NCBI GenBank assembly: GCA_902794095.1 | Contig: CADBFZ010000007.1 | Span: 43,711-107,710, forward strand | Length of the DNA: 64,000 nucleotides | From: an uncultured Lachnospiraceae bacterium | Lineage (GTDB): Bacteria > Bacillota > Clostridia > Lachnospirales > Lachnospiraceae | Reading direction: 5' to 3' | Shown: piece after piece, positions 17,634 to 24,731 of the stretch | Position numbering within the stretch: position 1 is the stretch's first letter | Layout: the number at the start of each line of letters is the position of its first letter | Position numbers and translations under genes: made by a program | The notes under the pieces: model-generated | What the model saw: the letters and a program-made list of their open reading frames with translations, nothing else | The model's database searches: none | Told to the model about the DNA's origin: nothing

Positions 17634-17643
17634 GGAGGTGATC
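17634..17643 (+). promoter_or_regulatory. Unusually long Shine-Dalgarno sequence of ireB
   Basis: GGAGGTGATC is complementary to ten consecutive bases at the 3-prime end of Firmicute 16S rRNA. It sits two bases before the ATG at 17646 as a block; the AGG core spacing is seven. Confidence 0.7.
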
Positions 17644-17645
17644 TG

Positions 17646-17909
17646 ATGCCCAGGGACAATTCACATACTCAGTATTTCGAGGTGCCTACGGATGATTCCG
17701 GTGCGGCATCGGTTCTTGAAGAGGTATATGAAGCCCTTCAGGAAAAAGGATACAATCCCGTCAATCAGATCGTCGGATATATCATGAGCGGAGACCCCAC
17801 CTATATCACCAGCCATAAAGGTGCAAGATCTCTCATCATGAAGGTAGAGAGAGACGAACTGGTTGAAGAGCTTCTCTTGGAATATATTGCAAGCAAGGGC
17901 TGGAACTGA
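17646..17909 (+). CDS. IreB family regulatory phosphoprotein (UPF0297)
   Basis: This 87-residue protein belongs to the IreB/YrzL family. In Enterococcus, IreB is a substrate of the membrane Ser/Thr kinase IreK and affects cephalosporin resistance. The hallmark [20 protein letters not shown] (28-47), followed by [14 protein letters not shown], is conserved. It heads an operon with ruvX and a DUF1292 gene, the standard Firmicute order. Here alaS, which often precedes it, is absent. The N-terminus differs from the family and lacks an obvious TMRF motif, so the phosphorylation sites known from Enterococcus may not be conserved. Confidence 0.92.
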   Translation: MPRDNSHTQYFEVPTDDSGAASVLEEVYEALQEKGYNPVNQIVGYIMSGDPTYITSHKGARSLIMKVERDELVEELLLEYIASKGWN

Positions 17910-17924
17910 TTTCGGTATCGCCTG

Positions 17925-18371
17925 ATGGAAGCAAACGGAAAAAGATTAATGGGTTTGGATTTCGGGTCGAAGACAGTGGGTGTAGCGGTCAGCGACCCGC
18001 TTTTTCTTGCAGCTTCGCCTGTTGAGATAATAAGACGAGATCATCCGAACAAACTTCGCAAGACCCTGGCACGTATCGAGGCACTCATCCTCGAATATAA
18101 TGTGGGGAAAATAATACTCGGAAATCCCCTGATGCTTTCGGGAGATGAAGGAGAAAGAGTCCGCCTGACGAGTGAATTCGCGGACAGTTTAAGACGCAGA
18201 ACGGGACTTGAAGTCATCATGGAAGATGAGAGACTTACGACCGTGGAAGCCGACGAGATCATGGATGAAGCCGGCGTTCCGAAGAACGAGCACAAAAAAT
18301 ATGTTGATATGATAGCCGCGCAGCTTATCCTGCAGAGCTACATGAACAGGGAAACCTATAAACATGATTGA
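17925..18371 (+). CDS. ruvX: Holliday-junction-resolvase-like RuvX/YqgF
   Basis: The 148-residue protein has the RNase H-like fold of RuvX/YqgF, linked to 16S rRNA 5-prime processing in E. coli and to Holliday junction cleavage in other bacteria. LMGLDFGSKTVGVAVSDP holds the first catalytic Asp (D12); DERLTTVEAD and the later YVDMIAAQLILQSYM supply the rest of the site. It begins 15 bases after ireB and overlaps the next gene by eight bases. The ATG at 17925 gives a normal length. Confidence 0.93.
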   Translation: MEANGKRLMGLDFGSKTVGVAVSDPLFLAASPVEIIRRDHPNKLRKTLARIEALILEYNVGKIILGNPLMLSGDEGERVRLTSEFADSLRRRTGLEVIMEDERLTTVEADEIMDEAGVPKNEHKKYVDMIAAQLILQSYMNRETYKHD

Positions 18372-18657
18372 AGAAAACGAAAAGAAACTGGAAAAGATAA
18401 TCTTTAAACCCGAGGGAGCAGACCCCGTTGAGTTCTTCGTACTGGAGCAGACCAGGCTTGGTGGGCATAACTATATCCTGGTTACCGATTTTGAAGAAGG
18501 CGACGGAGAGGCTCTTATCCTTAAGGATCTGTCAGAAGAAGGCGAAGAGGAGAGCAGATACGTGATCGTATCTGAAGACGACGAGCTCGACGCCCTGGCA
18601 CCGGTCTTCGAGGACCTTCTTGATGATATCGCTTTAGAGCGTGACGAAGAAGATTGA
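18364..18657 (+). CDS. DUF1292 family protein (YrzB-like)
   Basis: The 97-residue acidic protein belongs to DUF1292. No biochemical role is known. It is rich in Glu and Asp, with a conserved centre around EFFVLEQTRLGGHNYILVTD and a later IVSEDDELDALAPVFEDLL. Its start overlaps the ruvX stop by eight bases, so translation is coupled. The ireB-ruvX-DUF1292 trio matches Bacillus yrzL-yrrK-yrzB. RNase J follows after 42 bases. Confidence 0.88.
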   Translation: MIEENEKKLEKIIFKPEGADPVEFFVLEQTRLGGHNYILVTDFEEGDGEALILKDLSEEGEEESRYVIVSEDDELDALAPVFEDLLDDIALERDEED

Positions 18658-18699
18658 CGGCGAAGGTTTTCTTTTTCCGTAGGAGAAAGGAAAAAAATA

Positions 18700-20397
18700 T
18701 TGAGTAATAATAACAAAGAGGTTCCGACGTCCAAGCTTAAGATCATCCCTTTGGGTGGGCTTGAACAGATCGGAATGAACATCACTGCCTTCGAATACGA
18801 AGACAGTATTATCGTTGTGGATTGCGGTCTCGCATTTCCGCAGGATGACATGTTGGGAATTGACCTCGTAATTCCCGATGTATCGTATATCGAGGAAAAC
18901 TATGACAAGCTTAAAGGCTTTGTCATTACCCATGGACACGAGGACCATATCGGCGCGATTGCCTATATCCTCGCCAGGGTCAGCGCACCTGTATATGCTA
19001 CGAGACTTACCATGGGTCTTATCGAGCATAAGCTTGCGGAGTATGACAAGGATCATTCCGCACAGGGCGTTAACTTAACCGAGAGCATCAGACGTAAGGT
19101 CGTAACTTTTGGACAGTCCATTAATCTCGGAGCATTCAGGGTTGAATTTATCCGTACAAATCACAGTATCGTAGATGCTGCAGCGCTTGCAATCTATTCA
19201 CCCGTAGGATGCGTTGTTCATACCGGAGATTTCAAGGTGGACTACACTCCCGTATACGGAGACTCCATCGACCTTCAGAGATTTGCAGAGATCGGTAAAA
19301 AGGGAGTTCTTGCACTTATGTGCGACTCCACAAATGCAGAGCGTCCCGGATTTACACCTTCCGAGAAGACATTGGCACCGATCTTCGATAATCTGTTTGA
19401 GCAGAACAAGAACTCCAGAATATTCGTTGCCACCTTTGCATCGAACGTAGACAGAGTTCGTCAGATCATAAACACGGCCTATAAATTCGGCAGAAAAGTT
19501 GCCGTCGAGGGCCGAAGCATGGTCAATATCATAGACACCGCACAGCGCCTTGAGCGCATTGAGATTCCCGAGAACACTCTCGTAACTCTCGATGAGATGA
19601 AGGAGATACCCGCAGATAAGCAGGTTATCATCACAACGGGAAGCCAGGGCGAGAGTATGGCAGCTCTTTCGAGAATGGCTGACGGAACCCACAGGAAGAT
19701 CACTATCGGTGCCGGCGATACGGTTATTTTCTCATCCCATCCCATTCCGGGAAATGAGAAGCCCGTAACCAAGATCATTAACCAGCTCCTTCAAAAAGGA
19801 GTACGCGTAGCTTACCAGGATGTTCATGTATCCGGCCATGCCTGCCAGGAAGAGATAAAGCTTATCTACAGTCTCGTACAGCCCAAGTTCTCCGTACCCG
19901 TTCACGGAGAGTACAAGCATCTTATGGCGCAGGCTGCGATTGCACAGGATCTCGGTTTTTCTAAGGACCGTATCAAGATTCTTTCAAGCGGAGACGTACT
20001 TGAGCTTGGACCTGACACCGCTGATATTACCGGTAAGGTTTCCGTAGGCGATATCCTCGTAGACGGATCCGGCGTTGGTGATGTAGGAAATGTCGTTTTA
20101 AGAGACAGACAGAGACTTGCTGCGGACGGAATTATAATCGTCTGCATGAGTATTACATCGGAAGGCCAGCTTATTGCAGGTCCCGACATAGTATCCAGAG
20201 GCTTTGTATATATCAAGGAATCCGAGGATCTTCTTTCACAGGCATCCGAGGTTGCTCTCATGACTGTGGAGAAATGCATCGATTCCGGAGCAGACTGGAA
20301 TACGATCAAGACCTCCGTTAAGGATTCCATCGGAGATTTTGTATGGAAGAATCTTAAGCGTAAGCCCATGATCCTTCCCATAATCGAGGAAGTATAG
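18700..20397 (+). CDS. Ribonuclease J
   Basis: This 565-residue metallo-beta-lactamase/beta-CASP nuclease has 5-prime exonuclease and endonuclease activity and is central to mRNA decay and rRNA maturation in Firmicutes. The zinc motif HGHEDHIGA is at 78-86. VPVHGEYKHL lies in the C-terminal part of the catalytic core, and a C-terminal oligomerisation domain follows. The start codon is TTG at 18700, nine bases after AGGAGAAAGG. It is placed between DUF1292 and the MltG-like gene, where Bacillus has no RNase J. A ylbF gene starts nine bases after its stop. Confidence 0.95.
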   Translation: MSNNNKEVPTSKLKIIPLGGLEQIGMNITAFEYEDSIIVVDCGLAFPQDDMLGIDLVIPDVSYIEENYDKLKGFVITHGHEDHIGAIAYILARVSAPVYATRLTMGLIEHKLAEYDKDHSAQGVNLTESIRRKVVTFGQSINLGAFRVEFIRTNHSIVDAAALAIYSPVGCVVHTGDFKVDYTPVYGDSIDLQRFAEIGKKGVLALMCDSTNAERPGFTPSEKTLAPIFDNLFEQNKNSRIFVATFASNVDRVRQIINTAYKFGRKVAVEGRSMVNIIDTAQRLERIEIPENTLVTLDEMKEIPADKQVIITTGSQGESMAALSRMADGTHRKITIGAGDTVIFSSHPIPGNEKPVTKIINQLLQKGVRVAYQDVHVSGHACQEEIKLIYSLVQPKFSVPVHGEYKHLMAQAAIAQDLGFSKDRIKILSSGDVLELGPDTADITGKVSVGDILVDGSGVGDVGNVVLRDRQRLAADGIIIVCMSITSEGQLIAGPDIVSRGFVYIKESEDLLSQASEVALMTVEKCIDSGADWNTIKTSVKDSIGDFVWKNLKRKPMILPIIEEV

Positions 20398-20406
20398 GAG
20401 AAAGTT

Positions 20407-20730
20407 TTGGAGTACATCGAAGCTGCATTACAGACCTATATAGCCGCACTGAAAGGATCCGAAGTTTATCAGGAGTACAGAAGAGCCCTTGATGAACTTA
20501 AGAAAGATCCCGATTTAAAGCGCAGGGTTGATGATTTCAGGCTGAGGAATTATAATTTTCAGCAGTCCGATGACATCGACCTGGGCGAATATGATTCCTT
20601 CAGGACGGAGATGCTCGGTTTCAGAGCAGAGAATCCGGTAGCGGATCAGTTCTTTGAAGCGGAGCTTGCACTATGCAAGATGATGCAGGATACGACGTAT
20701 CGTATCACCGAAGCACTTGATTTTGAGTAA
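20407..20730 (+). CDS. YlbF/YmcA family protein
   Basis: The 107-residue all-helical protein belongs to the YlbF/YmcA family. In Bacillus, YlbF, YmcA and YaaT form an iron-sulfur complex that directs RNase Y and influences sporulation, competence and biofilm. The start is TTG at 20407 after AGGAGAAAG. LKKDPDLKRRVDDFRLRNY is typical of the N-terminal helices. It sits directly behind RNase J, fitting a role in RNA turnover. No cysteines of a cluster motif are evident beyond one near the C-terminus. Its partner proteins are not in this window. Confidence 0.82.
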   Translation: MEYIEAALQTYIAALKGSEVYQEYRRALDELKKDPDLKRRVDDFRLRNYNFQQSDDIDLGEYDSFRTEMLGFRAENPVADQFFEAELALCKMMQDTTYRITEALDFE

Positions 20731-20753
20731 GCGTTTGATACGCGGTTAAAGAG

Positions 20754-21272
20754 ATGAATAAAAAGAAAGCAATGTTCTTGTCCCTCTCGGTTCTGGACAT
20801 GGTCTTCAGAGTCGTGATGTGGGTAGTAATTATATATTTCGTAGTCAAGGGTGCCACCAGGTGCTATGACCTCGGATACAGGGTGTTTACCGAAGAGCCG
20901 GTTGCGCCTGTTGGATACGGAACGGAAGTAACTGTTGATGTTCCCGTAGATTTCAGTGCCAAGCAGCTTGGCGAACTTTTCGAGGAAAAAGGACTTACAA
21001 GAGATTCACTTCTCTTTGCCCTTCAGTATTACGCATCCGAATATCGTGAAGGCGTAAAGGGAGGCACTTACACTTTCAGAACCGATCAGACTGCTGAGGA
21101 GATGTTTGCACAGATTTCGGCCATTACCGAAGCCGAGGAAGCTGCGCAGTCTACAATCGATGGCGAACCGATCGAACCCAATGCCGACAATATCGCGGAT
21201 CCCGAAGAGATCCCGGTTGAAGGCGAACTGCTTGAGGGGGCAGAGGGTATCGAGGAAACAGGTGAAAACTGA
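20754..21272 (+). CDS. MltG/YrrL-like membrane protein lacking the catalytic domain
   Basis: The 172-residue protein has one membrane segment (about 10-32) and a LysM-like segment (about 56-115) with FSAKQLGELFEEKGLTRDSL and EGVKGGTYTF, as in the N-terminal part of the endolytic transglycosylase MltG. The tail from 120 is acidic and low in complexity. MltG is normally over 330 residues with a catalytic Glu domain, which is missing, with no frameshift remnant before the terminator. The gene sits exactly where Bacillus has yrrL, before a trmR-like and a U32 gene. It may be a non-catalytic anchor or partner; a cleavage role is unlikely. Confidence 0.7.
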   Translation: MNKKKAMFLSLSVLDMVFRVVMWVVIIYFVVKGATRCYDLGYRVFTEEPVAPVGYGTEVTVDVPVDFSAKQLGELFEEKGLTRDSLLFALQYYASEYREGVKGGTYTFRTDQTAEEMFAQISAITEAEEAAQSTIDGEPIEPNADNIADPEEIPVEGELLEGAEGIEETGEN

Positions 21273-21281
21273 TAAATTTGG

Positions 21282-21306
21282 GGGCGTCCTTAGGGACGCC
21301 CTTTTT
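21282..21306 (+). terminator. Intrinsic terminator after the MltG-like gene
   Basis: The 8-bp stem GGGCGTCC/GGACGCCC, with a TTAG loop, is followed by TTTTT. Confidence 0.92.
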
Positions 21307-21324
21307 CGGGAAAAATAGTACATT

Positions 21325-21975
21325 ATGCACATAGATCGCACCGAAAAATACATAGAGTTGACCTCGCTGCCGCTGACGTATGACCTTGAAGCTGTTAAAA
21401 ACGAGGCGCTTGAGGGAGGAATTCCCATCATCAGACCTTCCGTTTGCGGACTGCTCAGATTCCTAATGGGATATGTAAAGCCCGTTAAGATCCTGGAGGT
21501 TGGAACGGCTGTGGGATTTTCAGCGCTTCTCATGCATGAATATGCTCCCGAAGCTCAGATAACAACGATTGAAAACTATGAGCCCAGACTTATCAAGGCA
21601 AGAGAGAATTTCAGTAAATATGCAGGGGATGATAAGCCCGGAATAACTCTTCTTGAGGGAGATGCGGAGAAGATACTTCCCACACTTAAAAGCGGTGAAT
21701 ATGATTTTATCTTCCTTGATTCCGCAAAGGCCCAGTACATCACATTCCTGCCCGAACTCATAAGGCTTCTTACTCCGGGAGGAATGCTTGTTTCGGACAA
21801 CTGCCTTCAGGATGGGGATGTTATCGAATCCAGATATGCGGTAAGGAGAAGGGACAGGACCATCCACGACAGGATGAGAATGTATTTAAGTGAAGTAGCA
21901 TCAAACCCGCAGCTTAAGTCTGCGATACTACCTATGGCTGACGGAGTGACCATCAGCTATAAAGCAGGAGAATGA
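21325..21975 (+). CDS. SAM-dependent O-methyltransferase, TrmR-like
   Basis: The 216-residue class I methyltransferase shows the SAM loop ILEVGTAVGFSAL (56-68) and the metal/catalytic segment DFIFLDSAKAQY (about 127-138). It resembles catechol O-methyltransferase-like enzymes. In Bacillus, YrrM (TrmR) methylates 5-hydroxyuridine at tRNA position 34. The downstream U32 gene (yrrN/yrrO type, tRNA hydroxylation) supports the same role here: hydroxylation then methylation of U34. The ribosome site is weak, and the gene starts 19 bases after a terminator, so read-through or a hidden promoter is needed. Confidence 0.85.
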   Translation: MHIDRTEKYIELTSLPLTYDLEAVKNEALEGGIPIIRPSVCGLLRFLMGYVKPVKILEVGTAVGFSALLMHEYAPEAQITTIENYEPRLIKARENFSKYAGDDKPGITLLEGDAEKILPTLKSGEYDFIFLDSAKAQYITFLPELIRLLTPGGMLVSDNCLQDGDVIESRYAVRRRDRTIHDRMRMYLSEVASNPQLKSAILPMADGVTISYKAGE

Positions 21976-21977
21976 AA

Positions 21978-23237
21978 ATGAACAATATTAAAAAGCCCGA
22001 GCTCCTGCTTCCCGCGGGAGGTCCCGATACATTTGAAACAGCATTAAGATACGGTGCGGATGCCGTATATATGGGCGGCGAATTCTTTTCGCTTCGCGCA
22101 AAGGCACAAAACTTCGGCCTCGAAGAGATGTCGGATGCCATTGTTAAAGCTCATAAGCGGGGAGTAAAGGTCTATATCACGGCCAATATTTTCGCCCATA
22201 ATCACGACCTTAAGGATGCCGGACAGTATTTTAAGGAACTGTCCTCAATGCCCGAAACTCCCGATGCCGTGCTTATAGCGGACCCGGGAATGTTTGATCT
22301 TTGTAAAGAAAACTGGCCCGAGAGCGTGATCCATATCTCCACCCAGGCCAACAACACCAATTACGCAACCTGTAATTTCTGGTACAGACAGGGAGCGCGC
22401 AGAATAGTCGTAGGAAGAGAGCTTTCTCTTAAAGAGATTGCAGAGCTTAGGGCAAATATTCCTGCGGATATGGAGATTGAAGCATTCGTGCACGGTGCAA
22501 TGTGCATATCCTATTCGGGAAGGTGCCTACTTTCGTCATATATGACGGGAAGGGACTCAAATCGCGGAGCATGCACTCATCCCTGCAGATGGAAGTACTA
22601 TGTCTGTGAGGAAAGCAGACCGGGCGAATACATGCCGGTTGAAGAAAGCGAGAGAGGAACATTCATATTCAGCTCAAGAGATCTGTGCATGATAGATCAT
22701 CTGCCGGATATGATAAATGCCGGTATCGATTCTCTTAAGGTCGAAGGCAGAATGAAGAATCCTCTTTATGTTGCATCGGTTGCAAGAACATACAGATGCG
22801 CGATAGATGATTTTTTCGAATCGCCCGAGCTGTATGAATCGAAAAAGGAAATCTACGCCGATCAGATATCAATGACTACGTTCAGACCTTACGGGACCGG
22901 TTTCTTTTACGGGAACCCGGGAAGTGATGGCCAGATATACGACGGCACGACATATAAGAGTAAGGCGGTCTATCTGGGAAGCATAGAAACTGCCGAGGCC
23001 CAAGGAAACGACACGGTTGTCACATTTATGCAGAAGAATAAGTTCTCCGTCGGAGATGAGATCCAGGTTATGAAACCGGATGGAACGAATCTGAAGGCGA
23101 AAGCTGTTAAGATGTTCGGGCCTGACGGTACCGAGATGGAGAATTGTCCCCATGCCAGCGAGATGATCAAAGCGGTATTGGAATGCGGAAAGGAGACACG
23201 TCCCGAAGCGGGAGATGTAATGAGACTTGTTTTATGA
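21978..23237 (+). CDS. U32 family protein, tRNA uridine 5-hydroxylation (TrhP/YrrN-O type)
   Basis: The 419-residue protein belongs to peptidase family U32. Its bacterial members TrhP/RlhA bind an iron-sulfur cluster and use prephenate to hydroxylate RNA. It begins KPELLLPAGGPDTFETAL. The four cluster cysteines are C176, C183, C199 and C203 in HGAMCISYSGRC and GACTHPC. The second ATG (21978) is preferred because AGGAG lies seven bases before it; the first ATG (21972) is too close. It overlaps the LCP gene by four bases. The neighbouring TrmR-like methyltransferase makes tRNA hydroxylation more likely than proteolysis. Confidence 0.88.
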   Translation: MNNIKKPELLLPAGGPDTFETALRYGADAVYMGGEFFSLRAKAQNFGLEEMSDAIVKAHKRGVKVYITANIFAHNHDLKDAGQYFKELSSMPETPDAVLIADPGMFDLCKENWPESVIHISTQANNTNYATCNFWYRQGARRIVVGRELSLKEIAELRANIPADMEIEAFVHGAMCISYSGRCLLSSYMTGRDSNRGACTHPCRWKYYVCEESRPGEYMPVEESERGTFIFSSRDLCMIDHLPDMINAGIDSLKVEGRMKNPLYVASVARTYRCAIDDFFESPELYESKKEIYADQISMTTFRPYGTGFFYGNPGSDGQIYDGTTYKSKAVYLGSIETAEAQGNDTVVTFMQKNKFSVGDEIQVMKPDGTNLKAKAVKMFGPDGTEMENCPHASEMIKAVLECGKETRPEAGDVMRLVL

Positions 23238-24619
23238 GTAATGATAGAAGGAACGGTTCAGGTTATGACCGCATGCCGGAAAGGCCTGTAACTTTTAACG
23301 AAAGAGATTACGACGGATATACGAACTACGATGCGCCCGGAAGACAGAGCAGACCTGCGCCCAGAAGCGGCAGCAGGCGTCCAGGACCCGGCCCCGAATA
23401 CAGAAGTGAAGTTCGCGGATACGAAAACAACAGACCTCAGTATGATCCGAGGGATGTTCAAAGAAGCAGAGCCCGTCAGGCTGAGAGACCTCGCAGAGAG
23501 GCAGCTCCCCGCCGTGATGACAGACGCTACAGGGATTCGGGCAGAGGCCGTGATCCCAGATATGACAGCCCCCGGTACGCACCTCAGAACATGGGTCGCT
23601 CTTCAGGCGGTAAGAAAGAGCGTCGTAAGAAAAAGAAGAATCCTTTTGTAAGTTTTATCAAGACACTCTTTGTAATTGCGATTATTCTCTGCGCGATTGC
23701 CTTGGGATTGTCCTATGTAATGACCCTTAAGGCCTACAATCTTATGAAATATGAGACCGTGGGTGATGCGGATAAAGAGGCACTTACGGAAGACGGAGTT
23801 ACGAATATTCTTCTCATCGGTAATGACTCGAGACTGGGCGGTGAGGACGGACGAAGCGATGCCATGATCCTTGTGTCCATCTCCAAGACCAGCGGCAAGA
23901 TCCTTATGACTTCTTTTCTCAGGGATATGTATGTTGAGATTCCGGGATACGGTCATAACAGACTCAATGCGGCTTATTCATGGGGCGGAGCAGAGCTTCT
24001 CATGGAGACTATCGAGAAGAATTTCGATATTCCCGTTAACAGATACATCCTCGTAAACTTCGAAGCTTTTGCCAATGTCGTTGATGCCGTAGGAGGTGTC
24101 GACCTTGACCTGAGCACGGATGAGACCATCTGGGTCAATGCATATCTGAACGAGTACAACGAGCTCAGAGGCATGGAGTTCGGATATGATTACATCATGG
24201 ACCTCGAGCCCGGAGTTAAGCACTTAAACGGAGCACAGGCTCTTGCTTATTCGAGAATCAGATATATCGGAACGGATTTCGGACGTACCGAGCGTCAGAG
24301 AAAGGTTATGGAGGAACTTATCAAGAAGCTTCCCATGGCTGTTCTCACCAATTCCTCCGGACTTATGGAAGGCCTTTGCCCTAACCTGACCACCAATCTT
24401 ACATTCAACGAGTGCTACGGACTGGTTCTCAGACTGCCTTTCATATTCGGATACGACAGAGTGAGCGGAAGCATTCCTCTCGAAGGCACATGGTATGACC
24501 AGAATGTGGACGGAATGGCTGTTTTGGGTGTTGATTTTGAGGCAAATGAAAACTATCTGTATCAGAATCTTTACGTTAAACCCGAGAAACCGGTAGGCGA
24601 GGAAACGGAAGAATCATAA
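23234..24619 (+). CDS. LytR-CpsA-Psr (LCP) family wall polymer transferase
   Basis: The 461-residue membrane protein has a disordered, Arg/Pro/Gly/Tyr-rich cytoplasmic tail (1-135), one membrane segment (about 141-164) and an extracellular LCP domain from 190. Conserved LCP residues are seen in IGNDSRLGGEDGRSDAM (Asp198, Arg200, Asp209) and SFLRDMYVEIPGYGHNRLN (Arg230, Asp231). LCP enzymes attach teichoic acid, capsule or other glycopolymers to peptidoglycan. The start overlaps the U32 stop (ATGA). The long basic tail, ending in a Lys/Arg run, is unusual for the family and could bind acidic partners. Confidence 0.92.
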   Translation: MSNDRRNGSGYDRMPERPVTFNERDYDGYTNYDAPGRQSRPAPRSGSRRPGPGPEYRSEVRGYENNRPQYDPRDVQRSRARQAERPRREAAPRRDDRRYRDSGRGRDPRYDSPRYAPQNMGRSSGGKKERRKKKKNPFVSFIKTLFVIAIILCAIALGLSYVMTLKAYNLMKYETVGDADKEALTEDGVTNILLIGNDSRLGGEDGRSDAMILVSISKTSGKILMTSFLRDMYVEIPGYGHNRLNAAYSWGGAELLMETIEKNFDIPVNRYILVNFEAFANVVDAVGGVDLDLSTDETIWVNAYLNEYNELRGMEFGYDYIMDLEPGVKHLNGAQALAYSRIRYIGTDFGRTERQRKVMEELIKKLPMAVLTNSSGLMEGLCPNLTTNLTFNECYGLVLRLPFIFGYDRVSGSIPLEGTWYDQNVDGMAVLGVDFEANENYLYQNLYVKPEKPVGEETEES

Positions 24620-24630
24620 AGAAAAAGCAG

Positions 24631-24661
24631 GCGGCGTATTTTTCATTGAAAAATACGCCGC
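24631..24661 (+). terminator. Hairpin after the LCP gene, overlapping the glnN-type promoter
   Basis: A perfect 13-bp stem (GCGGCGTATTTTT and complement) has a CATTG loop. The T-tail is short, so termination may be partial. Its right arm contains the -35 box of the next promoter. Confidence 0.65.
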
Positions 24662-24674
24662 TTATGTATAAAAT
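24646..24674 (+). promoter_or_regulatory. Sigma-A promoter of the glutamine synthetase gene
   Basis: TTGAAA is followed after 17 bases by TAAAAT. The -35 lies in the right arm of the preceding hairpin. The leader from about 24681 can form either GCCC-TAAAGA-GGGC (24688-24701) or the overlapping GGGCT-TTAT-AGCCC (24698-24711). Confidence 0.65.
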
Positions 24675-24731
24675 CAGTTATGTATATGCCCTAAAGAGGG
24701 CTTTATAGCCCGTAAACAAGGAGATTTTTAT

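Noticed and set aside
24012..24600. Duplicate or broken second LCP gene
   Set aside because: The region is the continuous C-terminal half of the single LCP protein; there is no stop or repeat.
24688..24711. Possible riboswitch in the glutamine synthetase leader
   Set aside because: The leader is only about 50 bases and shows two four- to five-bp hairpins, with no conserved core of a known glutamine or other riboswitch.
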